A DNA stretch of 26,014 nucleotides from a virus (IMGVR_UViG_3300010397_000083:1-26014), one strand, 5' to 3'; shown: positions 19,268 through 26,014, counted from the stretch's first letter. Numbers and translations are program-made. The notes: generated by a model from the letters alone, not told the origin.

Positions 19268-20961
19268 GCCGGCTCCACGTAATAGCCGAGGATGATCTTT
19301 TTAACCGGGCTGGAAATCCGTAGGCGGAACACCCGGTCTTTGGACCGGCCCAAACCGCGCCAGATAAGCCGTTTACGATAGTCACCGGTCTTACCCATCG
19401 ACCGGGCGTGCTCCCGGCTCCAAGTGCGGCCCCCGTCGCTGGATACACTCAGCCCGGCGGTCGATTCGGGATCCGCGACGGCAAATATGACCTCCGGCGG
19501 AGTGGTGTACCCGCTGCCCCCATTGCTGACCGTAATCTGCGTAACCGACCCAGCATCGACCGTAGCCGTTGCCGTTGCACCTGTTCCGTTGCCGTCTACG
19601 CTGCGTACAATAACCGTAGGTGCGGTCAAATAGTCCGCCCCCGAGTACGACAGGGTAACTTGACTGACCGCACCCGCTGTCAGGACTGTGTTCGCTACCG
19701 CCGGAACGCTTACTGATCCACCCGTCTCCACATCGACTTTCAGCTCACCAATGAAAATATCCTCCAGATAGTCCTCTTCGGCAAGTCGCTGGGTGGTCTG
19801 TTCGCTGATGATCGGGCGGCCGGCATCCGTGTAGAATCGGGATGACATCTCATACAGGTTGCCGCTGAAAGCGTCCCCGACAAGGTGCATGTTGTTAAAA
19901 TACAGGTAGCAGTTACTCAGGTCGCGGTGAACGCTGGTATCAATCAGATTGCAGGTTGACCGTTCATGCCACATACGGGTCGTGGAATCGAATACAAACG
20001 TCCAGTCGTCCACCGGGTTGGTCAGAACGTAGAACGTGTGCCCTTCGTCATTATACACATAGCCAAAGCACTGCGAAAGGTCGGTGGACAAGCTCATCCG
20101 ATAGGTGATGGCGGGCGGGGTGATTACCGTCGGGGTATAGCCGTTGAGCTCCACTACTCCAACGAAAGAACCCCCCTCGTCGGTCCGCTGGGTGGCGAGG
20201 AAAAACGCACTGTTATCACCACGGGCCACGGACTGCTGCGCCGACGTTCCGAAGTCGATGACCACGCTCGGCAGTCTGCTGAACGGTGAACCTAACGACG
20301 TGGGAATACCGGCATCGTAATAGACTTCGGTGGTATACTGCTTTATGAAAAAGAGCTGTTGGTGCAGGTTGAGCACCGCCCGGATGTTGTCGGGTGCGGC
20401 CTGTACCGGATTCTGTGTCAGGGCGTTCCAGGTCGTGCCGTCATAGATGTTGGAGGTCCACGACGACATGGAGCCGTCTATGACCACAAAGTAGCCATCT
20501 ATGTATTCGAGCTGCTGTGGGGTGGCGGGGAATCCGCCGCCGGAGATGGTACTGAAGGAGTTGGCTACCACATCGTAAATGTAGCCTGCTGTTCCGTCCA
20601 CGATGCAAATCTGGTTGCCCCCCACCCCGCCTGAAGCAAGTCCGTTGTGCTTGATGGATACCCGCCCCTGTGAGGTTTGCAGCGTTCCTAGCTCCGTTTC
20701 GGTCAGGCCGTCCGCCGTAATGGAAACCAGCTTGTTGCTGCGGACGATGTAGCAGAGTCCATTGAAACCAATAAGACCCCTGACGGGTGGAAGAGTGCTG
20801 GAATGCCAGACCCGGCGGCCCGGCGTGCCTACCAACGCCGCTATGCCTTTGGCGCCTGGTGCGGTCGCCAGCTCCGGATACAGGTTGATAAACCGCTGCG
20901 ACTCGAACGCCGCACTGCGACCCTGCCCGTAGGCGCTGGGGACGAACGGAAGTCGCGGCAT
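19264..20961 (-). CDS. P22 gp10-like packaged-DNA stabilisation / tail accessory protein, 565 aa
   Basis: Forms part of the tail hub that seals packaged DNA. The N-terminus (MPRLPFVPSAYGQGRSAAFESQRFINLYPEL, then LVGTPG) and the C-terminal SSDGGRTWSREHARSMGKTGDYRKRLIWRGLG...DRVFRLRISSPVKKIILGYYVE match the P22 gp10 family (Phage_stabilise). At 565 aa it is about 90 residues longer than P22 gp10. The excess corresponds to a glycine-rich insert at about 417-495, placed between the conserved VETG strand and the DP...SSDGGRTWS strand. ATG 20961 overlaps the gp4-like stop (TGATG). Confidence 0.88.
   Translation of the reverse strand: MPRLPFVPSAYGQGRSAAFESQRFINLYPELATAPGAKGIAALVGTPGRRVWHSSTLPPVRGLIGFNGLCYIVRSNKLVSITADGLTETELGTLQTSQGRVSIKHNGLASGGVGGNQICIVDGTAGYIYDVVANSFSTISGGGFPATPQQLEYIDGYFVVIDGSMSSWTSNIYDGTTWNALTQNPVQAAPDNIRAVLNLHQQLFFIKQYTTEVYYDAGIPTSLGSPFSRLPSVVIDFGTSAQQSVARGDNSAFFLATQRTDEGGSFVGVVELNGYTPTVITPPAITYRMSLSTDLSQCFGYVYNDEGHTFYVLTNPVDDWTFVFDSTTRMWHERSTCNLIDTSVHRDLSNCYLYFNNMHLVGDAFSGNLYEMSSRFYTDAGRPIISEQTTQRLAEEDYLEDIFIGELKVDVETGGSVSVPAVANTVLTAGAVSQVTLSYSGADYLTAPTVIVRSVDGNGTGATATATVDAGSVTQITVSNGGSGYTTPPEVIFAVADPESTAGLSVSSDGGRTWSREHARSMGKTGDYRKRLIWRGLGRSKDRVFRLRISSPVKKIILGYYVEPA
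19477..19713 (-). other. Inserted beta module (SGYTTPPEVIF type) in the gp10-like protein
   Basis: Codes for about 79 residues with two related halves, SYSGADYLTAPTVIV and SNGGSGYTTPPEVIF, joined by GNGTGATATATVDAGSVTQITV. It interrupts the conserved end of the gp10 family. A module of the same type interrupts a repeat of the structural protein at 24135-25781. Confidence 0.6.
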
Positions 20962-21830
20962 CAGATCCAGTCCCCGGACATAATGTTGCTTTCGTCGCTG
21001 GGCGCGGACGTTCCGGGCAGATCAATCTTCATGATTGGCAGCCGGTGGTTGATATTTTCAATAATTCGCAATGACTCGTCGGCAGCCTTCTGGATGTCGG
21101 CCGGGATTGCCCCCCGCCGTCCCATGGGCCGCCAGATTGCTATGGCGCCGTTGTAGACTATGGCGCGGAAATAGGCCGGGGCGAAAGTGGCGGCATCCGT
21201 CAGGTTGGTAAACTCGGTCAGGTATTTTTGGGAGTTGATAGCCAGCAGGTACGGTGCGTCGGGGGTGCCATAGCAGTTGATGGCTCCCATCTGGGCGGAC
21301 TGCTGTGTAGATCCTGCATCGTAGAAAATTGCCTCGGGTCTGCCGGTAGTCAGCAACTTGTCCTCGATTGCGTCGTACTCATCCCGCTCCATGACGGTGA
21401 GGTTGAAGTCCACGCCTGACGTGTCGCGGATGAATGCGGAGGTAATGTTGATCGGCTTTGGGGTGTTGAAGTTGCCCCCAAAGCCGATAGTGTAGCTACG
21501 TTGTCCCGGTACGAGCTGAAAGAACTCCTGCGTGCCGGTCTGCAGCAGCAGTTTCCGGCCCGACCAGGATGCCAGCATAAGGTTGGTGTGCCGCAAGCAT
21601 TTCTGCATGTCGGACGCATCAGGCGTTTCGTCGAGCGTCGTGGCACCGATAATCTCCATCATGGCAATGAAAAGGTCCTGTACCAGCATGACCCCCGGCG
21701 CGGACGTATTCGGCCCCGGATCGGCAACGCGGGTGTACTGCTCGGAGAAAGTGCCGTCGCCGTTATCGACGATTGACAGCTGATAGAAGTAGCCGTCTGT
21801 TGCCTGAATGTAGTTCGACGTTATTGGCAT
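20961..21830 (-). CDS. P22 gp4-like head-completion / tail accessory factor, 289 aa
   Basis: Would sit between portal and gp10 in a P22-like tail. The central part (DLFIAMMEIIGATTLDETPDASDMQKCLRHTNLMLASWSGRKLLL, FFQLVPGQRSYTIGFGGNFNTPKPINITSAFIRDTSGVDFNLTVMERDEYDAIEDK...GRPEAIFYD) fits the P22_Tail-4/gp4 family, in which a GGxFNTxRPxxIxxAFIRD segment is characteristic. It is longer than P22 gp4 (about 166 aa), with an N-terminal extension (YFYQLSIVDNGDGTFSEQYTR). ATG 21830 has GGGAG upstream. The stop overlaps the gp10-like start, and the order gp4-gp10 is the same as in P22. Confidence 0.82.
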   Translation of the reverse strand: MPITSNYIQATDGYFYQLSIVDNGDGTFSEQYTRVADPGPNTSAPGVMLVQDLFIAMMEIIGATTLDETPDASDMQKCLRHTNLMLASWSGRKLLLQTGTQEFFQLVPGQRSYTIGFGGNFNTPKPINITSAFIRDTSGVDFNLTVMERDEYDAIEDKLLTTGRPEAIFYDAGSTQQSAQMGAINCYGTPDAPYLLAINSQKYLTEFTNLTDAATFAPAYFRAIVYNGAIAIWRPMGRRGAIPADIQKAADESLRIIENINHRLPIMKIDLPGTSAPSDESNIMSGDWI

Positions 21831-21842
21831 GGCACTCCCGCC

Positions 21843-22208
21843 TTATTTTTTCTTGCCGAGCTGGTCCTTGAGGTCCGTAATCTGAGCCGACATCTGCTTG
21901 GTCAACTCTTCAAAGTCGGCCTGCATGTCGGTAATCTGGGTATCCTTGGCCACGACGATTTCCTCCAGCTCCTTGATCCGCTCGTCTACGGACGGTACGG
22001 CGGTTGCAGCAGCGAGCTGGTCTTTGAGCAACTTGATTTCCGCCTTGAGCGCCTTGTCATCACTCTTGCCGGTATCTGCCGGACTGGCGGCTGGCTTTGC
22101 GCCCTTGACCGCTTCTGTGGCCCACCCCTGGTTCAAATGGTAGTCAAGCTGCTCCTGGGAGGTCACGGTAAACGGGTCGCAGCCCTCTTTGTACAGAATG
22201 GTTTTCAT
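21843..22208 (-). CDS. Coiled-coil hypothetical protein, 121 aa
   Basis: ATG 22208 overlaps the stop of the Lys-rich peptide gene (ATGA), with GGGG a few bases upstream. The N-terminus MKTILYKEGCDPFTVTSQEQLDYHLNQGWA is a small domain seen in structural-region phage proteins, including a short-to-long helix transition. From about residue 50 it is an uninterrupted heptad-rich coiled coil (ALKAEIKLLKDQLAAA... and ELTKQMSAQITDLKDQLGKKK). No enzymatic motif. It could be a virion assembly or scaffold-like factor, but its place is past the capsid gene. Confidence 0.7.
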   Translation of the reverse strand: MKTILYKEGCDPFTVTSQEQLDYHLNQGWATEAVKGAKPAASPADTGKSDDKALKAEIKLLKDQLAAATAVPSVDERIKELEEIVVAKDTQITDMQADFEELTKQMSAQITDLKDQLGKKK

Positions 22209-22327
22209 TTCATCCCCTTTACTTTTGTCATTTTTGGTACAGCCTTGACCTTGGGCGTTTTGGTTTTCTTGACTTTCTTCGGCTTGGTGGTTTGTTTACC
22301 CACCGGTCCGGTCAGCATGTTCTTCAT
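22205..22327 (-). CDS. Lys-rich 40-residue basic peptide
   Basis: ATG 22327 overlaps the GT-MTase stop (ATGA) and has GGAGG 7 nt upstream; the TGA overlaps the next start (ATGA). The product carries 14 lysines in 40 residues (GKQTTKPKKVKKTKTPKVK core), no acidic residue and few hydrophobics, so it would bind nucleic acid or acidic protein. The excellent ribosome site and double overlap argue that it is translated. Function unknown; a DNA-condensing or virion-packaged peptide is possible. Confidence 0.75.
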   Translation of the reverse strand: MKNMLTGPVGKQTTKPKKVKKTKTPKVKAVPKMTKVKGMK

Positions 22328-23523
22328 TTGTTTACCTCCACATAGGCTATGGTACCAACAACCTTCACAACGCCGAACCGCTCGTTGACGGCTTTCATTA
22401 CCCCCGGCCAGGCGGTCGAGTAGTCGTGAAAAGCAATCAGTTTATCCGTCAGGGGCAACCAGGCATCGATGTCTGCTTTACAGCCTTCATAGGTGTGCTC
22501 CCCGTCGATGAATACCATGTCGAACCGGTTGCCGCACTGTGCGGTGGCGGCTTCGACCGACGACATGCGGCAGACCACCAGTTTTTCCGAGTAGGCCGCG
22601 GTATTCTGCATGAAAGTGGCGTATATATCCTCATCCGCCGCCGTTTCCTCCAGCATTCCGTTGCTCGCCGGATCGTGGCCTGACCAGTTATCGACCGCCA
22701 GTACGAGTTTCTGGCAGCCCTCCAGCAGAGCGGTGGTGCTGCGGCCCTTCCACGACCCGATTTCTGCTATGTAGCCCATCTCCTGCGCCTTGGCGTAGAG
22801 CCAAGTCAGCTCTTCCTCGGACATAAACCCGTCAATACGGAGTGCTTTCAAAACCGCTTCGGGACGCTGCTTGGACAGGTATTCGTGCAGATTACCCTCG
22901 TAGTTTCTACTGCCGGTATGGGTAAAAGTGATATTCGGCAGTACCCACATCGTGCCACCAAGCTGTTCCCAGAGATGGCAAAAGCCGAAATCGTCGTAGT
23001 ACATCCGCCCGTCCTTGATGTACTCGCCGAAAAAGTTGTAGGTCTTTTTGCCCGATATACCATCGGCGTAGACGAGCTCCGGGTGAGCGGTTTGCAACTG
23101 CTCCAGTGCGGACCGGCTGATTTTCATAAAACCGGTTGCCAGCCCTTCGGCTTGCAGCACACCATTGACCAGGATGGCGTTTTCATCATCACCCTTTTTC
23201 AGCCGGACGGCGTACTCTTCGGCATCCTGTTTCTTCGGGTAAGCACCGCCGATCAGATCCTCTTCGGACATGATCAGGTCATAAAACGCCCCTGGTGCGA
23301 ACCCCACATCGGCGTCAATGAACACCATGGCGGTACAGTCCGACTCCATGAACTTGCGGGCCAGATTGTTCCGCGCCATGCTGATATAAGGCAGTCCTAC
23401 CTCATAGCAGAACTCGAACGGTATTTCCTTGGCAAGAAGTACCTGCAACGCATTCATCAAGGACTGATGGCAGTTGGCAAATATCTTCTTGTCGAAACTC
23501 GGTACTGCGATAAAAATCTTCAT
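22324..23523 (-). CDS. Glycosyltransferase - methyltransferase fusion, 399 aa
   Basis: Two enzyme domains in one chain. Residues 1 to about 225 form a GT-A-type glycosyltransferase: IAVPSFD, ARNNLARKFMES, and MVFIDADVGF with a D70-A-D72 metal motif, then LIGGAYPKK and a late FGFCHLWEQLGG. From about 235 on is a class I SAM methyltransferase of the Methyltransf_24 type: E254-I-G-S-W-K-G260, D278 in AVDNWSG, IDGEHTYEG (339-347), and AFHDYS (365-370). ATG 23523 has GGAGG. The acceptor could be a virion protein or the host surface glycan. Both domains have their motifs intact. It is followed by the Lys-rich peptide with an ATGA overlap. Confidence 0.82.
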   Translation of the reverse strand: MKIFIAVPSFDKKIFANCHQSLMNALQVLLAKEIPFEFCYEVGLPYISMARNNLARKFMESDCTAMVFIDADVGFAPGAFYDLIMSEEDLIGGAYPKKQDAEEYAVRLKKGDDENAILVNGVLQAEGLATGFMKISRSALEQLQTAHPELVYADGISGKKTYNFFGEYIKDGRMYYDDFGFCHLWEQLGGTMWVLPNITFTHTGSRNYEGNLHEYLSKQRPEAVLKALRIDGFMSEEELTWLYAKAQEMGYIAEIGSWKGRSTTALLEGCQKLVLAVDNWSGHDPASNGMLEETAADEDIYATFMQNTAAYSEKLVVCRMSSVEAATAQCGNRFDMVFIDGEHTYEGCKADIDAWLPLTDKLIAFHDYSTAWPGVMKAVNERFGVVKVVGTIAYVEVNK

Positions 23524-23554
23524 ATTTTCCCACCCCTCCGGGTTTAATAGGCGG

Positions 23555-23707
23555 TTAGCCCGCGGTTACTTCGTTCATTATGTCGTGTTTCACCAGTTCC
23601 AGAACGCCCACTATCTCGGCGTAGGTAATCAACTCCTGCACCCGGCATTCGTCTACCAGACCGTTGATGTCTGTTACCAGCTTGTCAATCCGTTCCTGTC
23701 GTGTCAT
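23555..23707 (-). CDS. Short hypothetical protein, 50 aa
   Basis: ATG 23707 follows GGGAGGGG at a workable spacing and the frame ends at TAA 23557-23555. The product is a helical acidic protein (MTRQERIDKLVTDINGLVDE..., then ELITYAEIVGVLELVKHDIM). It is the first gene after promoter motif P2, which supports it as real. Its pattern recalls small phage proteins beginning MTRxERIDxLxxxI, function unknown. Confidence 0.65.
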   Translation of the reverse strand: MTRQERIDKLVTDINGLVDECRVQELITYAEIVGVLELVKHDIMNEVTAG

Positions 23708-23720
23708 TTTTCCACCCCTC

Positions 23721-23741
23721 CCAAGGCGTATAGTCGTATTA
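23721..23741 (-). promoter_or_regulatory. Phage-type promoter motif P2 (TAATACGACTATAC)
   Basis: On the minus strand TAATACGACTATAC (23741-23728) is followed by GCCTTGG. The first ten bases are identical to positions -17 to -8 of the T7 class III promoter. The same 14-mer with a near-identical right flank occurs at 24048-24068. It begins with the stop codon of the 90-aa gene and lies 14 bp before the 50-aa gene. A single-subunit phage RNA polymerase promoter is the best reading; operator repeats are an alternative. Confidence 0.6.
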
Positions 23742-24011
23742 CTTCCCTTCAGGCCGCTTATCCAACCCTTTTTCCGCCAGCATTGCTTCTACGTCTTCAG
23801 CGTGTAGGCAGTCACACAGGCAGGCTCCCGACACTGTGGCGGTACCGTTGTTCCAGCCATGAATAGTGACAATTTGCCCGTTACAGTGGTCGTCCCCGGC
23901 TACAGCATTCACAAGAATGCCTACTGCTTCGATCTTTCCGCCGGCACAATTACCGAGGCTGACAACCCTGTCCCCGTTGTTTGCTTCTCTTCCATTTCTG
24001 TAGTGCATCAT
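23739..24011 (-). CDS. Hypothetical protein of the MxYRNGREAxNGD type, 90 aa
   Basis: ATG 24011 (or the adjacent ATG 24008) follows AGGGGG. The N-terminus MMHYRNGREANNGDRVVSLG is a pattern I know from many phage/plasmid hypothetical proteins. The rest is a small beta-barrel-like sequence with GKIEAVGILVNAVAGDDHCNGQIVTI and a Cys cluster (GACLCDCLHAEDV). There is no membrane segment. It is transcribed directly from promoter motif P1. Confidence 0.7.
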   Translation of the reverse strand: MMHYRNGREANNGDRVVSLGNCAGGKIEAVGILVNAVAGDDHCNGQIVTIHGWNNGTATVSGACLCDCLHAEDVEAMLAEKGLDKRPEGK

Positions 24012-24047
24012 CTTACCCCCTGTTGTAGTGGAATGCGTGGCCTTTAG

Positions 24048-24068
24048 CCAAAGTGTATAGTCGTATTA
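24048..24068 (-). promoter_or_regulatory. Phage-type promoter motif P1 (TAATACGACTATAC)
   Basis: On the minus strand TAATACGACTATAC (24068-24055) is followed by ACTTTGG. Compared with P2 over 21 positions, only two differ. It sits directly after the strong terminator at 24094-24125 and before the 90-aa gene, so a terminator-promoter junction is formed, as between T7 transcription units. No good -35 hexamer is present at 16-18 bp, which argues against a host sigma70 promoter. Confidence 0.65.
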
Positions 24069-24093
24069 ACTTATTCTAGCCGATCTGTCTACT

Positions 24094-24125
24094 AAAAAGG
24101 CGGGCCGCCTCGTTGACGGCCCGCC
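24094..24125 (-). terminator. Rho-independent terminator after the capsid/structural unit
   Basis: On the minus strand a perfect 9-bp GC stem (GGCGGGCCG, 24125-24117, with CGGCCCGCC, 24107-24099), 9-nt loop, is followed at once by TTTTT (24098-24094). It starts 10 bp after the stop of the repeat structural protein. It is the clearest terminator of the window. Confidence 0.93.
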
Positions 24126-24134
24126 TGTCCTGCC

Positions 24135-25781
24135 CTATGCCCCGCCTTCAAAAGCCCCTATTCCAGACTCAGAAAGCGCCTGCTGCATTTCGTTGACCAG
24201 ATTGAGCATCTGAACCATGCCGGTGCGGGCCGACAAAGCAACCCAGCTGCCCGGAACGCCGCCGCCCGCGCCAACAGCGTTGAACACGCCGACGGTGTAG
24301 ACCTCGGTGGATGGTGTGATTGCCGCGGCTGTCACGTTCTCGAAAGTAATGCCGAGAGTGTTGGCAGCTGTTACCCTGCATCCGGCGATAGCCAGACCAG
24401 CCTGTGCCGACGGCTTGTTGACAATAACCGTGCTGGGCGACGAGTTGATGAATGGCAGACCGGTCACGGTGAAGGTCTGTTCTGCCGTAGTCTGAGCGGC
24501 GATACTGACCGGTGCCAGTTTGGGGGTCAGCACGGTAAACGGCACCACCGGCGACTGAGACAATACCGTTACGCCGTAAATCTCGGTGGCGGACGGTGTA
24601 AGTGCCCCCTGTGTAGCGTTGATGAACTGAACCTGCAACGTGTTGGCAGCACTGATGCGACCCGTTCCGTTAAGTAGACCCGCGGTGAGGGCCGGCTTGG
24701 ACACCCCAACCGGAATGTCGGTTGCCAACAGGCCGTTGACCGTAACGGACTGCTCACTCGAAGTGATCGAAGCCACGGACACCAGACCGGTACCGACTAC
24801 GCCGTAGCTGATTACGTTGTCGCCGGGGGGCATCGTGTGCAGACCGGCGATGGTGTACGCCTCGGAAGTCGGGGTGATGGCTGCCGAAGTCAGGTTGACG
24901 TAGGTAATGGCGATCTGGTTGTTAGCCACGATCCGGCAGTTGCCGATGGCAAGACCGGCCTGTGTGGTCGGCTTCGTAACCATGAGGGCCATACCGGGGG
25001 CGATGGCGTTCCCACCGATAAAACTGACGGTCGGCGGCACGGCTGAATTGTACCCGCTGCCCGGATTGGTGATCTGCACGCCGATAACCGTTCCAGCGCT
25101 CATTACTGGCAGGCCGGTAGCACCCTTGCCGGTGATCCCGGTAGCCGGATCGCTGAAAACAACCGTCGGCGGCGTGGTATAGTTTGAGCCGTTGGTGGTG
25201 ATCAGCACCCCGGAAACGCCCCCCGCGGTATTGACGACAGCGGTGCCGACGGCGGTTACGGGGGTAAGGTTGAAAACCTGCTCGCTGGTCGATCCCACAC
25301 CGGCTACGGCACTGGCCGGAACGGCGGCGGGAGTGAGGGTCTGCGAGTGAACCGGCAGACCGCGCAGCAAGGTCACATTGTAAACCTGGTTGGCAGTCGG
25401 GGTGACAGCAGCATTGGTCGGGTTAGAAAGCACGATCTGTAGGGTGTTGGCTGCACTGATGCGGGCGCCATTAACACCCATGCCAGCCTGCGCGGTCGGC
25501 TTGTTGATGGCGGCCATGAAATCGGTGGTCAGAGGACCGTTACCGGCAGTGGTGCCAACGGTAATGGCTTGCTCTGCGGCGGTGTTGGCCGCAATCGAAG
25601 CTACCGTAAGGGACTGCTGATAGGTAACGACTTGGCCGCCAGTGTTGGGGACGACAGGACTCTGGCAGGGGTTGATCCGCTGCGGGACCGGTGACGAGTT
25701 GTAGAGACAGACGGGATCTTTGCTGTTGATGCCGATGGTAACGCCGTCGTCTTGGTTGCCTGTGTAGACTCTTATGCTCAT
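24135..25781 (-). CDS. Repeat-containing virion structural (decoration-type) protein, 548 aa
   Basis: The start is ATG 25781, preceded by AAAAGGAAAA; an earlier in-frame CTG/ATG region lacks support. Four copies of an about 80-residue Ig-like unit occur at roughly 58-140, 152-312, 332-406 and 420-498. Each has the form TAEQxFTV...VxKPxxQAGLxIxxxRVxAANTLxIxFxNxTxAAITPxxExY. Copy 2 is split by an SGYxxxPPTVxF module at about 182-255. I recall this unit from phage structural proteins encoded next to the major capsid protein, which suits a head decoration protein. The C-terminus ends in a helix (MLNLVNEMQQAL). Terminator follows. Confidence 0.78.
   Translation of the reverse strand: MSIRVYTGNQDDGVTIGINSKDPVCLYNSSPVPQRINPCQSPVVPNTGGQVVTYQQSLTVASIAANTAAEQAITVGTTAGNGPLTTDFMAAINKPTAQAGMGVNGARISAANTLQIVLSNPTNAAVTPTANQVYNVTLLRGLPVHSQTLTPAAVPASAVAGVGSTSEQVFNLTPVTAVGTAVVNTAGGVSGVLITTNGSNYTTPPTVVFSDPATGITGKGATGLPVMSAGTVIGVQITNPGSGYNSAVPPTVSFIGGNAIAPGMALMVTKPTTQAGLAIGNCRIVANNQIAITYVNLTSAAITPTSEAYTIAGLHTMPPGDNVISYGVVGTGLVSVASITSSEQSVTVNGLLATDIPVGVSKPALTAGLLNGTGRISAANTLQVQFINATQGALTPSATEIYGVTVLSQSPVVPFTVLTPKLAPVSIAAQTTAEQTFTVTGLPFINSSPSTVIVNKPSAQAGLAIAGCRVTAANTLGITFENVTAAAITPSTEVYTVGVFNAVGAGGGVPGSWVALSARTGMVQMLNLVNEMQQALSESGIGAFEGGA
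25017..25238 (-). other. Inserted beta module (SGYxxPPTVxF type) in the repeat structural protein
   Basis: Codes for about residues 182-255, with the paired motifs NGSNYTTPPTVVF and NPGSGYNSAVPPTVSF joined by GKGATGLPVMSAGTVIGVQI. It interrupts the second Ig-like repeat, whose right half resumes with MALMVTKPTTQAGLAI. The same kind of module is inserted in the gp10-like protein. Confidence 0.6.
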
Positions 25782-25797
25782 TTTCGTTTTCCTTTTG

Positions 25798-25851
25798 CCC
25801 GCCAGCATTTAGGCTGACGGGTCTTGGTTAGGGTGGGTTATGCTCCGTCAG
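25798..25851 (-). other. Two mutually exclusive hairpins in the capsid-decoration gene gap
   Basis: The 83-bp gap between capsid stop and the next start contains GCTGACGGG (25813-25821). It can pair with CCCGCCAGC (25798-25806; 9 pairs, one G-T). Its CTGACGG core (25814-25820) can pair instead with CCGTCAG (25845-25851; 7 perfect pairs). The two foldings compete. There is no T-run, so RNA processing or attenuation between the two genes is more likely than termination. Confidence 0.4.
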
Positions 25852-25864
25852 GCACCGCGCTTAC

Positions 25865-26014
25865 TCACCGCGTGATCCGGCAGGCAAGCTGCGCCCGTGT
25901 GGTCAACTGGCCGAACAGCACGTCGAAACGGCTGATGTAGACGCGGTTGATGATGTCGAAGCCGCGGACGAACGCAAGGCTGATGCCGTCTACCTGCTCG
26001 CGGTACGCCATCTC
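25865..26014 (-). CDS. Major capsid protein (P22 coat-like), C-terminal 49 residues, truncated by window edge
   Basis: The frame enters from the right edge and stops at TGA 25867-25865. The visible part, AYREQVDGISLAFVRGFDIINRVYISRFDVLFGQLTTRAQLACRI, follows the usual ending of P22-type coat proteins: a DGxSxxxVRxFDI strand, then xxxxRxDVLxGxxTxRPxxACRI. Its place upstream of a decoration-type protein and ahead of gp4/gp10-like genes fits. Only about 10-15% of the protein is visible, so the family call is likely but not certain. Confidence 0.7.
   Translation of the reverse strand, partial: EMAYREQVDGISLAFVRGFDIINRVYISRFDVLFGQLTTRAQLACRITR

Noticed and set aside
22205-22327. Lys-rich peptide as a RiPP precursor for the radical SAM enzyme
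   Set aside because: No leader/core division or Gly-Gly/Cys core is visible and the genes lie more than 3 kb apart; kept only as a possible substrate idea.
22885-23547. 220-codon plus-strand open frame
   Set aside because: Antisense to the GT-methyltransferase gene, whose motifs are unmistakable; no start signal.
23721-24068. TAATACGACTATAC motifs as host sigma70 -10 regions
   Set aside because: No acceptable -35 box at 16-18 bp in either copy, and conservation extends across the whole motif and its right flank.
1-26014. tRNA genes, insertion sequences, integrase or diversity-generating retroelement
   Set aside because: No cloverleaf, transposase, recombinase or reverse transcriptase motifs were found in any frame I read.

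Overview
The window looks like part of a tailed-phage genome (or prophage) of the podovirus type. Its tail machine resembles that of P22, and the host is probably Gram-negative. The evidence is a P22 gp4-like and a gp10-like tail accessory protein, the tail end of a P22-type coat protein, large glycine/alanine-rich ejection-type proteins, an M15 endolysin with a holin, and an outer-membrane-type lipoprotein. A radical SAM enzyme weakly suggests an anaerobic or microaerophilic host. Terminase, portal, integrase and RNA polymerase genes are not in the window.

Left arm, plus strand (1-6493): the end of a Pro/Ala-repeat protein (probably the phage single-strand DNA-binding protein); then about 3 kb of small, visibly AT-richer accessory genes, many with CxxC motifs; then a small sliding-clamp-like gene overlapping a family A DNA polymerase with a 3'-5' exonuclease domain. 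The accessory genes are separated by recurring elements that start TAACGG at or just after the stop codon. Three of these fold into bulged hairpins closed by TAAC...GTTA ends. They resemble integron attC sites, so the array may be a cassette array inside a phage.

Right arm, minus strand (6490-26014, transcribed from high to low coordinates): major capsid C-terminus; a four-repeat structural protein; a strong terminator; two near-identical phage-type promoter motifs (TAATACGACTATAC); small proteins; a glycosyltransferase-methyltransferase fusion; a Lys-rich 40-residue peptide; gp4-like and gp10-like tail genes; a radical SAM enzyme and a GNAT acetyltransferase; three large ejection-type proteins; an ATP-grasp enzyme; a tail fibre; and a lysis region. 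The lysis region holds a ribbon-helix-helix/lipoprotein/HExxH fusion with its own sigma70-like promoter and tandem operator, a holin, an M15 endolysin, a class 3 lipase and a hypothetical protein. The two arms converge with their stop codons overlapping in one CTAG.

The genes are tightly packed, with frequent ATGA, GTGA and TGATG overlaps. The most unusual features are the attC-like array, four modification-type enzymes (GT-MTase, radical SAM, GNAT, ATP-grasp) within the virion operon, the RHH-lipoprotein-metalloprotease fusion under its own promoter, and the lipase in the lysis block. All functional statements are read from sequence motifs; no database search was run.
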